Assembly: GCA_905182525.1 (NCBI GenBank)
Contig: CAJJBV010000002.1
Location: forward strand, 1-64,000
From: Cryomorphaceae bacterium
GTDB lineage: Bacteria > Bacteroidota > Bacteroidia > Flavobacteriales_D > Parvicellaceae
Length of the DNA: 64,000 bases
Direction: 5' to 3'
Shown here: positions 16,985 through 25,875 of the stretch, one piece after another
How positions within the stretch are numbered: the first letter of the stretch is position 1
Layout: each line of letters starts with the position of its first letter
The notes under the pieces: generated by a model
What the model saw: only the letters and a program-made list of their open reading frames with translations
Databases searched by the model: none
Told to the model about the DNA's origin: nothing
Position numbers and translations under genes: made by a program

Positions 16985-18705
16985 GTAATTTAGACTGGTT
17001 CGTATTAATATTTACTTTACTGTCTATAGTAGTATATGGAGTCTGGAAAACAAAAGGAGCAACTGATTTAAAATCATATTTAAAAGGAAATAATGATGCT
17101 AAATGGTGGGGTATAGGAATATCAATTATGGCTACCCAAGCAAGCGCAATAACTTTTTTGTCAACACCTGGTCAAGCATATTCAGATGGAATGAGATTTA
17201 TTCAGTTCTATTTTGGACTTCCAATTGCAATGATTATTCTATCCGTTACATTTTTACCCATTTTTTACCGTCTAAAGGTATATACCGCTTATGAATATTT
17301 AGAAACTAGATTTGATTTAAAAACAAGAACTTTAGCAGCTCTTTTATTTTTAATTCAAAGAGGGCTGGCTGCAGGTATTACAATTTATGCACCTTCAATA
17401 ATTCTGTCTACTTTATTGAATTGGAATCTCACTTTGACTAATATTTTTATTGGATTTTTAGTAATTGTATATACTGTTTCAGGTGGTACAAAAGCAGTTA
17501 CTCAGACCCAAAAACAACAAATGGCAGTTATGATGGGGGGAATGATTCTTGCGGGTTTTTTATTACTTAATATGTTACCACAAAACATTTCATTTATCGA
17601 TGCAATGCATGTTGCTGGAAAGATGGGAAAACTGAACTTAATTAATTTTGATTTTAATCTTTCTGATAGATATAATTTTTGGACCGGAACAACTGCAGCA
17701 TTATTTTTATTTCTTTCCTATTTTGGAACAGATCAATCTCAAGTTCAAAGATACTTGTCTGGAAAATCTTTAGCCCAAAGTAGGCTAGGACTTATTATGA
17801 ATGGCATATTAAAAATCCCTATGCAGTTAGTTATATTGTTTATAGGTGTTATGGTTTTTGTTTTTTACCAGTTTAATACCCCTCCAATATTATTTAATAA
17901 AGTAGAACTTAATAATGTTAAAAACTCTATTTATTCTCAACAAATAGATGATTTGGAAAAGGAGTTTAAAATAATTCACCAACAAAAGTCTGCAGAATTA
18001 TATAGTCTTATAGAATCTCAGAGAAAAGAGAAAATCAATCAAGTTAATCAATGGAAAAAAAAGGCTCTAGTAAGTAATTCGAAGATGACAGATATTAATA
18101 ATGAAGTTAAGGCCTTAGTTAAAGAAAATAATCCTTCGGCGGAGACTAATGATAAAGACTACATTTTTATGAATTACGTAATAGATTATTTGCCTCACGG
18201 AGTTATTGGATTATTATTTGCAGTTATGTTTTCTGCAGCAATGTCATCAACAGCTTCAGAATTAAATGCATTGGCATCAACAACCACAATTGACATCTAT
18301 AAAAGATCAATTAAAAAATCCGAAAATGACCAACACTATTTATTATCATCTAAATTCTTCACATTATTGTGGGGAATAATAGCTATAATATTTGCTACTA
18401 CAGCTTCTCTTTTTGAAAACCTTATTCAAGCTGTCAATCTTTTAGGTTCTCTTTTTTATGGGACAATTCTAGGTATTTTCGTTGTTGCGTTTTATTTCAA
18501 AGAAATAAAATCTAATGCAGTATTTTACAGTGCGATAATGGCAGAACTACTAGTGATGTCAATACATTTTGCAAATCACTTGGAGATCGCCCCTAGCTGG
18601 CTTCAAATGGGGTATTTATGGTATAATGTTGTAGGTTGTTTTCTAGTGTTGTTTTTTGGGAATTTTATTCAAAAAGTATTATTTAGATTTAATTTTTTTA
18701 ATTAA
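16981..18705 (+). CDS. Sodium:solute symporter (SSS family)
   Basis: Integral membrane transporter (574 aa) of the SSS/SGLT family that couples Na+ entry to solute uptake. The N terminus (KSYLKGNNDAKWWGIGISI) and the helix with TYTVSGGTKAV-like sequence (IVYTVSGGTKAVTQTQKQQ) are family landmarks, and FGTDQSQVQRYLSGKSL marks TM8. A hydrophilic, charged insert of about 75 residues (about 320-395) lies between two helices, as in a flavobacterial subgroup. The solute is unknown; the PIG-L deacetylase upstream suggests an amino sugar or its deacetylated product. It overlaps the convergent DUF2911 gene by 27 bases. Confidence 0.92.
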   Translation: MSNLDWFVLIFTLLSIVVYGVWKTKGATDLKSYLKGNNDAKWWGIGISIMATQASAITFLSTPGQAYSDGMRFIQFYFGLPIAMIILSVTFLPIFYRLKVYTAYEYLETRFDLKTRTLAALLFLIQRGLAAGITIYAPSIILSTLLNWNLTLTNIFIGFLVIVYTVSGGTKAVTQTQKQQMAVMMGGMILAGFLLLNMLPQNISFIDAMHVAGKMGKLNLINFDFNLSDRYNFWTGTTAALFLFLSYFGTDQSQVQRYLSGKSLAQSRLGLIMNGILKIPMQLVILFIGVMVFVFYQFNTPPILFNKVELNNVKNSIYSQQIDDLEKEFKIIHQQKSAELYSLIESQRKEKINQVNQWKKKALVSNSKMTDINNEVKALVKENNPSAETNDKDYIFMNYVIDYLPHGVIGLLFAVMFSAAMSSTASELNALASTTTIDIYKRSIKKSENDQHYLLSSKFFTLLWGIIAIIFATTASLFENLIQAVNLLGSLFYGTILGIFVVAFYFKEIKSNAVFYSAIMAELLVMSIHFANHLEIAPSWLQMGYLWYNVVGCFLVLFFGNFIQKVLFRFNFFN

Positions 18706-19521
18706 CTCTTTACTTTTTTTAATATATCCATAATCATCTTTTTTGTCGCTAGCTATATCAATTACATAGTTCGCAGTAGATATAGACCCATCCAAGTTTC
18801 CAAGCTTATTTAGAATTCTTGCTTTGTGATATGACATCCAAAATGCATCAGGTCTTTTATCAATAGCTATGTTAATCCATTCTAAAGCCAATTCAAATTC
18901 TGAAGTGTTATCAACTAAAAATTTAGCACCATTGTAATAGTCATTTGCTGAAGGACCTTCGTTTAATAAATCCATATAATCTTTTTGTAGTTTTTTAGCT
19001 CCTTGAGATTTCACATCAATACTAATTTTTGTATTCGCCCATTTCATGGTCATTATAGTACTAAAAGATTTAAATGTCTCAAAATCTATAGTGAAAGATT
19101 CTGTAAAATTTTCTGTCTGGTTAGCTTCTACAGTAATACTACAAACTTGCTTTTCTTTATCGTATTCTCCAGATCCCCAAAGTTCAGTTTCTTTATTTAA
19201 AAGTATTTGCCACTCACCTTTTCCAGGAATAGTAAAGAGAGAATAACTCCCTTTTGGGACTTCTTTACCACCAAAAATACAGTCATTTTCAAAAGTTATC
19301 TTTGTAGCTTTATTGGCTCCTGTTCTCCAAATTTTTCCAAATGGAACTAATTCTCCAAATATTTCTCTTCCTTTTACTCCAGGTCTTGAGTACTCAACTA
19401 TCACATTGGAAACACCAACTTCTTGAGAAATCGTAGCAGTTGGGCTTGGCTTAGGAGTTTTAATCTGAGAATAAAAGCTGTTGCAACACAGAATTGCAGT
19501 CATTAGAATCAATTTTTTCAT
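18679..19521 (-). CDS. DUF2911 domain protein with TPR-like C terminus
   Basis: Exported protein (280 aa) with signal peptide MKKLILMTAILCCNSFYSQ. The DUF2911 domain spans about residues 28-175, recognised by YSRPGVKGREIFGELVPFG and WRTGANKATKITF. The remaining ~100 residues are helical with a TPR-like repeat (ELALEWINIAIDKRPDAFWM, then ARILNKLGNLDGSI). The function of DUF2911 is not established; it is common and conserved in Bacteroidota. Its 3' end overlaps the end of the convergent symporter gene. Confidence 0.9.
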   Translation of the reverse strand: MKKLILMTAILCCNSFYSQIKTPKPSPTATISQEVGVSNVIVEYSRPGVKGREIFGELVPFGKIWRTGANKATKITFENDCIFGGKEVPKGSYSLFTIPGKGEWQILLNKETELWGSGEYDKEKQVCSITVEANQTENFTESFTIDFETFKSFSTIMTMKWANTKISIDVKSQGAKKLQKDYMDLLNEGPSANDYYNGAKFLVDNTSEFELALEWINIAIDKRPDAFWMSYHKARILNKLGNLDGSISTANYVIDIASDKKDDYGYIKKSKELIKKIKSK

Positions 19522-19590
19522 TATTTATGTATTTAGATTTCAAATTTAAAAGTTTTATCTTAATTATTTCAAATTAGAATAAATAAAAAA

Positions 19591-19956
19591 TTGGTTAACA
19601 ATCGTCATAAAACTGGAAAAATAGGGGAACAAAAAGCATTAGATTTTTTGATGGAAAATAACTATGAAATTTTATTTTCAAATTGGAGATTTCAAAAGTG
19701 TGAAATTGATATCGTAGCAAAAAAAAATAATGAACTTATTTTTGTTGAGGTTAAGACAAGAACAAGTTCCCTTTTATCTGAAGAAAACCTAATTTCTATT
19801 TCTCAACAAAAAAGAATAATTAATGCTGCAGACCATTTTGTCAAACAAAATGAATTAGATTATAATATTAGATTTGACATGATATTTGTTGAAAGATCTT
19901 TAAATTCTTTTAAATTAACGCACTTTAAAGAATTTTTTAAACCCACAATTGATTAG
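19591..19956 (+). CDS. YraN/UPF0102 family nuclease-fold protein
   Basis: UPF0102 protein (121 aa) with a restriction-endonuclease-like fold: GKIGEQKALDFLMENNYEIL, then the ExK-type core EIDIVAKKNNELIFVEVKTR. The role in bacteria is not settled; the family is linked to DNA metabolism by fold. TTG at 19591 is the only plausible start, directly before the conserved VNNRHKTGKIGE. Its stop overlaps the start of the pseudouridine synthase gene by 8 bases. Confidence 0.9.
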   Translation: MVNNRHKTGKIGEQKALDFLMENNYEILFSNWRFQKCEIDIVAKKNNELIFVEVKTRTSSLLSEENLISISQQKRIINAADHFVKQNELDYNIRFDMIFVERSLNSFKLTHFKEFFKPTID

Positions 19957-20665
19957 ACTTAATAAATATATTTCAAATTCAGGAGTATGCTCAAGAAGAG
20001 AAGCTGACGTTTTAATCTCAGAAGGAAAAATTAAAATAAATAACCAAGTTGTTACTGCCTTAGGAACGAAAGTTAATAAAGAGGATATTGTAATCTATAA
20101 TGGAAAAATACTCAAAGCTGAAAATCATAAATATATATTAATTAATAAACCCAAAAATTGTATAACTACCGTTAAAGATACCCACGAAAGAAAAACAGTG
20201 ATGGATATAATTGAGGGTGTTTGTGATGAACGCCTTTACCCTGTAGGGAGATTGGATAGAGACACTACGGGTTTATTATTGATGACAAACGATGGGGAAC
20301 TAACCACAAGATTAACACACCCAAGTTTCGGGATTAAGAAAAAATATGTAATTCAATTAGAAAATAGTATTCACCCAGACTCTTTAAAAGAAATGGTAAA
20401 AGGAATTCAATTAGATGATGGAGAAGTAAAATATGACGATGTTATATACGGCAGGCAACAAACAGACAGAACACAACTGATTGTGACCCTTCATTCTGGA
20501 AAAAATAGAGTTATTAGAAGAACAATGGAATATTTTGACAAAACGTTACTTCATTTAGACAGAATAGAATTTGCAGGAATAAAAAAAGGCAATTTGCAAA
20601 GGGGAAATTGGAGATTTTTAGACCCTAAAGAAGTTGGGTATCTTAAAATGACGAAATCTCGTTAA
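19949..20665 (+). CDS. rRNA pseudouridine synthase (RsuA/RluB family)
   Basis: Converts a uridine in ribosomal RNA to pseudouridine. An S4 RNA-binding domain (IRLNKYISNSGVCSRREAD) opens the protein, followed by the catalytic domain with the signature GRLDRDTTGLLL, catalytic Asp at 103. At 238 aa it is normal for RluB/RluE/RsuA relatives; which rRNA and site it modifies cannot be told from sequence alone. TTG start inside the yraN stop region. The 3' end overlaps the convergent rnc gene by 23 bases. Confidence 0.93.
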   Translation: MIRLNKYISNSGVCSRREADVLISEGKIKINNQVVTALGTKVNKEDIVIYNGKILKAENHKYILINKPKNCITTVKDTHERKTVMDIIEGVCDERLYPVGRLDRDTTGLLLMTNDGELTTRLTHPSFGIKKKYVIQLENSIHPDSLKEMVKGIQLDDGEVKYDDVIYGRQQTDRTQLIVTLHSGKNRVIRRTMEYFDKTLLHLDRIEFAGIKKGNLQRGNWRFLDPKEVGYLKMTKSR

Positions 20666-21356
20666 GTATATATTTACATGCATTTTGTTCAGCTGATTTT
20701 TTAGATGAACCATTACCTTTGCCTATAATAGTTTCTCTTTCTAAAATTGTGGAACTGAACCATATTTTTTCCGTATTATCATCACGTATAGTGTTGAAAC
20801 TAATTTTCGAGCCTTTCTTTTGATACATCATCAAAACTTCACTTTTATAGTCTTGATTTTCTAAAATAATTTTATCAATGTCTAAATTTGATTTTAATAT
20901 GAAATCTTCAATACTTTTTTTTGCTTTTTCAATTCCTAAGTCTATTAAAATAGCACCATACAGGGCTTCAAAAGTATTTCCTACTAATGATTTATAACTA
21001 TTTGAACTTTTTTGATAAAGAATAAACTCTTGAAGACCTAAGTCCTGTCCAATTTTGTTCAAATTTTCCCGGCTTACAATTTTAGCTCTTAGCTGAGTTA
21101 AATAACCTTCATTATCATTAGGATAAATATCATACAAATAATTAGCGACGGTTAAAGATATAAATGCATCTCCAAGAAATTCTAACCTTTCATTATCAAG
21201 ATTATTTTTCTGTATATTTTTATATGAACTATGTGTAATTGCCTCGAGATATAAACGTTCATTAACAGGCTTAACGCCTAGTTTAAGGGCTAAGAAATTT
21301 AAAAATTTTTCGGATAATAGAGAAGACTTCTTTTTTTTAAAAAAAAAACTAATCAT
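20643..21356 (-). CDS. rnc: Ribonuclease III
   Basis: Double-stranded-RNA endonuclease acting in rRNA maturation and RNA decay (237 aa from the chosen start). The signature NERLEFLGDAF (55-65) carries catalytic Glu59 and Asp63, and NTFEALYGAILIDLG supplies the second acidic pair. A dsRNA-binding domain fills the C terminus, ending in GNGSSKKSAEQNACKYIL. The open frame extends to 21401, but ATG 21356 overlaps the fabF stop by only 8 bases (ATGATTAG) and is preferred. The order acpP-fabF-rnc is widely conserved. Confidence 0.95.
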   Translation of the reverse strand: MISFFFKKKKSSLLSEKFLNFLALKLGVKPVNERLYLEAITHSSYKNIQKNNLDNERLEFLGDAFISLTVANYLYDIYPNDNEGYLTQLRAKIVSRENLNKIGQDLGLQEFILYQKSSNSYKSLVGNTFEALYGAILIDLGIEKAKKSIEDFILKSNLDIDKIILENQDYKSEVLMMYQKKGSKISFNTIRDDNTEKIWFSSTILERETIIGKGNGSSKKSAEQNACKYILNEISSF

Positions 21357-22602
21357 TGTATTCTTTAACAATAATAGATGAGTTGTGACCCCCAAATCCA
21401 AAAGTGTTACTTATAGCAGTTTTAACAGTTCTTTTTTGAGCCTTATTCAATGTTAAATTTAGATTATAGTCTATATTTTCATCTTTGTTTTCAAAATTAA
21501 TTGTAGGAGGTATAATATTATTTTCAATAGCCTTTACACAAGCAATGGCTTCTATAGCTCCTGCTGCACCTAATAAGTGACCTGTCATTGACTTAGTACT
21601 ACTAATATTTAAATTAAAGGCATGTTCACCAAAAACTTTTTTAATTGCCAGTGTTTCTGCGATATCTCCTAAAGGAGTAGACGTTCCATGAACGTTTATG
21701 TAGTCAATATCTTCTGGGATCATTCCAGCATCTTCTAATGCAAGTTTCATAACGCTTATTGCTCCCCTTCCTTCAGGATGTGGGGCTGTAATATGATGGG
21801 CATCAGCTGTCAGCCCTCCTCCGGCAACTTCTGCATAAATTTTAGCTCCTCTTTTTTTTGCATGCTCTAACTCTTCAAGAATTAAGCACCCTGACCCTTC
21901 CCCAAGTACAAACCCATCTCTAGTTGAATCAAATGGCCTGGATGCAGTTTTGGGGCTATCATTCCTAGTTGATAATGCTTTAAGAGCATTGAACCCTCCA
22001 ATTCCGGCAATATTTACACCAGCTTCGGAACCTCCAGTTACAATAAAATCTGATTTTCCAAGCTGAATCAACATCAAAGCATCAATAATAGCATTTGTTG
22101 ATGAAGCACATGCAGAGACGGTAACATAATTAGGTCCACGTAATCCGTGTTTTATAGAAATATGCCCAGCAGCAATATCGACTATCATCTTAGGCACAAA
22201 AAACGGATTAAATCTTGGTGATCCGTCTCCGTCTTTGAAATTAAAACACTCCTCTTGAAATGTCCCCATTCCTCCAATTCCAGAACCCCAGACTACTCCA
22301 GCTCTATCTAAATTTACTTTTTCTAAGTCTAATTTTGAGTCTAAAATCGCTTCATCTGCAGTAGCAAGAGCATAAATAGAAAAAAGATCTAATTTTCTAG
22401 CCTCTTTTCTATCCATTATATCCAAAGGATCGAAATTTTTAACTTCGCAGGCAAATTGAGTTTTAAATAAAGCAGTATCAAATTTTGTAATATTTGCTGC
22501 ACCGCTCTCACCCTTAATAAGGTTTTTCCAGTATTCATCAACAGAATTGCCTACTGGAGTTAATGCACCCATACCAGTAATGACAACTCTTTTTTTATTC
22601 AT
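21349..22602 (-). CDS. fabF: 3-oxoacyl-[ACP] synthase II
   Basis: Beta-ketoacyl-ACP synthase II (417 aa), which condenses acyl-ACP with malonyl-ACP in fatty-acid elongation. Active-site Cys165 lies in TVSACASS, with His residues in VHGTSTPLGD and GHLLGAAGAIEA completing the Cys-His-His triad. Full-length and intact. It lies 33 bases downstream of acpP, the gene for its carrier protein, and overlaps rnc. Confidence 0.97.
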   Translation of the reverse strand: MNKKRVVITGMGALTPVGNSVDEYWKNLIKGESGAANITKFDTALFKTQFACEVKNFDPLDIMDRKEARKLDLFSIYALATADEAILDSKLDLEKVNLDRAGVVWGSGIGGMGTFQEECFNFKDGDGSPRFNPFFVPKMIVDIAAGHISIKHGLRGPNYVTVSACASSTNAIIDALMLIQLGKSDFIVTGGSEAGVNIAGIGGFNALKALSTRNDSPKTASRPFDSTRDGFVLGEGSGCLILEELEHAKKRGAKIYAEVAGGGLTADAHHITAPHPEGRGAISVMKLALEDAGMIPEDIDYINVHGTSTPLGDIAETLAIKKVFGEHAFNLNISSTKSMTGHLLGAAGAIEAIACVKAIENNIIPPTINFENKDENIDYNLNLTLNKAQKRTVKTAISNTFGFGGHNSSIIVKEYND

Positions 22603-22635
22603 AAAACTAGTTTTGAGACGTAATTATAAGGAGTA

Positions 22636-22869
22636 TTATTTATTCTCCTCAATATATTTTATTGCTTGACCAACAGTTTGAATATTTTCAGCTTGTTCAT
22701 CGGGGATAGCAATATTGAATTCTTTTTCAAATTCCATAATTAATTCTACGGTATCTAAGGAATCAGCTCCTAAATCGTTGGTAAAACTAGCTTCTGTAGT
22801 TACTTCACCTTCATCAACTCCTAATTTATCAACTATAATAGATATAACTTTAGATTGTACGTCTGACAT
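22636..22869 (-). CDS. acpP: Acyl carrier protein
   Basis: Small acidic four-helix protein (77 aa) that carries growing acyl chains on a phosphopantetheine arm. The attachment site is Ser37 in [13 protein letters not shown]. It is first in the acpP-fabF-rnc group. The divergent gap to purN is 135 bases and should hold promoters for both directions. Confidence 0.97.
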   Translation of the reverse strand: MSDVQSKVISIIVDKLGVDEGEVTTEASFTNDLGADSLDTVELIMEFEKEFNIAIPDEQAENIQTVGQAIKYIEENK

Positions 22870-22960
22870 ATTATGTTTTTTAATTGTTTTTCAATGCAAA
22901 TAAATAACTTTTCCTGAATTCAACAAAATTCTTTACTTTAAACTTATTCAACAACTATAG

Positions 22961-22991
22961 TTGATTAACTACTAATCTATGTCTATATTTC
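22961..22991 (+). promoter_or_regulatory. Candidate flavobacterial promoter for the purN operon
   Basis: TTG at 22961-22963 and TATATTTC at 22984-22991 are separated by 20 bases and resemble the TTG / TAnnTTTG pair with one mismatch in the -7 element. The ATG of purN lies 14 bases beyond. Confidence 0.35.
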
Positions 22992-23004
22992 GGAAAACTA
23001 AGAG

Positions 23005-23568
23005 ATGAAAGTAGCTTTATTTGCCTCTGGTAGAGGGAGTAATGTTGAAAATATTATTCGATTTTTTGATGGAAATAAAAGAATAAATATTTCACTTATT
23101 TGTTCAAATAATAAAAGTAGTGGGGCTATTTTACACGCTAAAAACTATAAAATACCTCATTTTTTTTTAACAAAAGACGATTTATCCAAATCGAAAACGT
23201 TGATAAATAAGCTTCATCATGCTAAAATAGATTTATTAGTACTAGCCGGATTTCTTTTAAAAATACCAGCTTTTTTTATCAATAATTTTGATGGAAAAAT
23301 AATTAATATTCACCCATCATTATTGCCAAAATATGGTGGTAAAGGGATGTATGGAGACAATATTCATAATTTGGTTTTAAGAAACAAAGAAAAAAAAACG
23401 GGAATTACTTTTCATTATGTAAATGAAAACTATGATGAAGGGAAGATTATAGCTCAGTTTGAAATCCAAGTAGATAAGTTTGAAACATTAAAATCCATTA
23501 AGAAAAAAATAAGTCAAGAAGAATTACTAAATTATCCAAAAATTATAAGTTCGTTTTTAGATGAATAA
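23005..23568 (+). CDS. purN: Phosphoribosylglycinamide formyltransferase
   Basis: GAR transformylase (187 aa), the third step of purine synthesis, using 10-formyl-tetrahydrofolate. It shows the N-terminal ALFASGRGSNVENII phosphate-binding loop, the active-site block INIHPSLLPKYGGKGMYG (Asn and His catalytic), and GITFHYVNENYDEGKII with the catalytic Asp. Family-typical length. The end overlaps the channel gene by 8 bases, heading a compact five-gene run. Confidence 0.95.
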   Translation: MKVALFASGRGSNVENIIRFFDGNKRINISLICSNNKSSGAILHAKNYKIPHFFLTKDDLSKSKTLINKLHHAKIDLLVLAGFLLKIPAFFINNFDGKIINIHPSLLPKYGGKGMYGDNIHNLVLRNKEKKTGITFHYVNENYDEGKIIAQFEIQVDKFETLKSIKKKISQEELLNYPKIISSFLDE

Positions 23569-24370
23569 AATTAAAAGAAAAATACACGAAATAATTTTTG
23601 AGGCGGACACTCCAATGGGCAAATTATTTGATATTGCTCTTCTGGTTATGATTTTATTAAGTGTTGCAGTAGTGATGCTGGAAAGTGTAGAGTCTTTTAG
23701 AAACGAATGGGCCTGGCTCTTTGAAATTTTAGAATGGACATTTACCTTTTTATTTTCTTTAGAATATCTACTCAGGATATTTTCTGTTAAAAATCCTTTT
23801 AAATATATATTTAGCTTTTATGGTATAATAGATTTATTATCCTTAATTCCGTCATATATTGGTATTGGCATAGGTACAAATAATATTTCATCAATTAAAA
23901 GTATTAGGACCGTAAGATTGATTAGAATTTTTAGGATTCTAAAACTCATTAGATACATTAAAGAAGCAGCAGCTTTAAAAAAAGCTTTTATAGCAAGCAA
24001 GCAAAGAATTGTTGTTTTTCTTTTTGTGGTATTTTCAATAGTGGTTTTAATGGGAACCATAATTTATATGTTAGAAGATCCAAAAGATGGCTTTACATCC
24101 ATTCCAAGAAGTATTTATTGGGCAATTGTAACTCTTACCACTGTTGGATATGGAGATATTGCTCCTCAAACTCCATTAGGACAGTTTTTTGCTTCTCTTA
24201 TCATGATTTTAGGATATTCTATTATTGCAGTTCCTACTGGAATGATTTCTGTAGAATTATCCAAAACTTCACTAAACACAAAAAACTGTAGCTCTTGTTC
24301 TTTAGACAACCATGAAGATGATGCTTTATTTTGTAAAAAATGTGGTGAAGAACTTAGCCCTAATAACTGA
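23561..24370 (+). CDS. Voltage-gated-type potassium channel with C-terminal zinc ribbon
   Basis: Six-helix ion channel (269 aa). The voltage-sensor S4 is arginine-rich (SIRTVRLIRIFRILKLIRYI, about 114-133) and the pore filter is TLTTVGYGD (191-199), so it is K+-selective. After S6 (about 205-232) a short tail carries two CxxC pairs (Cys243/246 and Cys258/261) forming a zinc-ribbon-like knuckle (CSSC...CKKCGEEL). The tail may bind metal or promote assembly, but that is inference. It is embedded between purN and rnhA with overlaps at both ends, which gives no clear functional link. Confidence 0.92.
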   Translation: MNKIKRKIHEIIFEADTPMGKLFDIALLVMILLSVAVVMLESVESFRNEWAWLFEILEWTFTFLFSLEYLLRIFSVKNPFKYIFSFYGIIDLLSLIPSYIGIGIGTNNISSIKSIRTVRLIRIFRILKLIRYIKEAAALKKAFIASKQRIVVFLFVVFSIVVLMGTIIYMLEDPKDGFTSIPRSIYWAIVTLTTVGYGDIAPQTPLGQFFASLIMILGYSIIAVPTGMISVELSKTSLNTKNCSSCSLDNHEDDALFCKKCGEELSPNN

Positions 24371-24843
24371 TGAAGATTAACTTATACACAGACGGCTCAG
24401 CTAAAGGGAATCCCGGCAGGGGAGGATATGGATTAGTTTTAATTTCTGGGAAACACTACAAAGAAATTTCACAAGGATTCAGACACACTACTAATAACCG
24501 AATGGAACTATTGGCAGTAATTGTAGGTTTGGAACATCTAAAAAGTAAAGAGTGTGATGTTTTAGTTTTTTCAGACTCCAAGTATGTTGTAGATTCAGTA
24601 GAGAAAAAATGGGTGTTTCAGTGGGTTAAAAAAGGTTTTAAGGGAAAGAAAAATGCAGATTTGTGGAAAAGGTTTCTACTAATTTATCAAAAACATAATG
24701 TTTCATTTCAATGGGTCAAAGGTCACGCAGGCCACCCTGAAAATGAGAAATGTGACCAATTAGCTGTTGAGGCATCTGATCATAAAGAATTATTAATTGA
24801 CAAAGGCTATGAACATTCTATAAATTCTAATTCCATGTTTTAA
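24370..24843 (+). CDS. rnhA: Ribonuclease HI
   Basis: Degrades the RNA strand of RNA-DNA hybrids (157 aa). The metal-binding carboxylates are all present: Asp8 (YTDGSAKGNPG), Glu46 (NNRMELLAV), Asp69 (FSDSKYVVD) and Asp129 (ENEKCDQLA), with the flexible-loop His in VKGHAGHPEN. It starts on the last base of the channel stop (TGATG). Full-length. Confidence 0.96.
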   Translation: MKINLYTDGSAKGNPGRGGYGLVLISGKHYKEISQGFRHTTNNRMELLAVIVGLEHLKSKECDVLVFSDSKYVVDSVEKKWVFQWVKKGFKGKKNADLWKRFLLIYQKHNVSFQWVKGHAGHPENEKCDQLAVEASDHKELLIDKGYEHSINSNSMF

Positions 24844-24845
24844 TA

Positions 24846-25875
24846 ATGAAAGCTATCCAGCTAATTAAATACGGGTCATCTAAAGATTCATTTTTATCGA
24901 AGAATGTACCATTACCAATTTTGAGTAAATAAAGATGATGTACTTATAAAAGTGCATGCATTCGGAATTAATTTTGCAGATATAATGGCTCGAAAAGGCC
25001 TTTATAAAGCATCTCCAGCACTTCCTGCTGTTCTAGGATATGAAGTTGTTGGAATTGTAGAAAAAACTAAAAATCCTCAATACAAAAATTTAATTGGGAA
25101 AAGAGTATTAGCATTGACAAGATTTGGTGGTTATGCAGAATATGCAGTTACAAGTGCATTAGCCTTGATTGAAATACCAAATACCTTAAAAAATGGCATA
25201 GCTCTAGCATTAGCTACGCAGTACTGTACTGCTTTGTTAGCATTAAAAAAAACTTCTTTACAAAAAGATGATTTAGTATTAATTCATTCAGCATCTGGTG
25301 GAGTTGGAACCGCTTTAACCCAGCTTGTAAAACAAAAAGGTTGTAAAATAATTGGACTAACAAGATCTGAATCTAAAATACCTTACTTGAAAAGTAATGG
25401 AGTTGATTTTCCAATTGACACTTCAAAAAAAGATTATAAACTACAAATTCAACAAATATTTCCAAACCAAAAAATTACATCAATTTTTAATTCTGTTGGC
25501 GGAAAAACATTTAAAAAAGACATTCAGTTATTAGAAAATGGTGGAACTTTAGTATTCTTTGGTATTTCTGATAGAATAAATCAAAAGAAAGGGCTTTTCC
25601 AAACACTATTGCAAATGCTGAAAATTGGAAAAATTCATCCAGCACTTCTTATTTTGAAATCACAAACCATTGTAGGATTAAATCTTTTAGAAATAGCTGA
25701 TAAAAAACCTCAACAACTTTTAGAGGCATTAAAAGAGTTAGTTACTTTACAAAATAGTAATGTTATAAAACCTATTGCTTTCAACAAATTTACTTGGGAA
25801 GAAATTTCAAAAGCCCATTATGGAATGGAAAATGCTCAATTTACAGGGAAAACGTATATTAATATTATAGATTAA
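24846..25875 (+). pseudogene. Quinone oxidoreductase-like zinc-type alcohol dehydrogenase, frameshifted
   Basis: Medium-chain dehydrogenase/reductase of the quinone-oxidoreductase type, NADPH-dependent. The first 28 codons from ATG 24846 (MKAIQLIKYGSSKDSFLSKN) end at a stop near 24930. The protein continues one frame over with DDVLIKVHAFGINFADIMARKG, the standard family sequence. One extra A in the AAATAAA stretch explains it, since the repaired reading is PILSNKDDVLIKV. The nucleotide-binding motif HSASGGVGTALTQL follows. It has no structural zinc cysteines. The frame after the shift runs unbroken to the SCO gene and overlaps it by one base. Confidence 0.82.
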
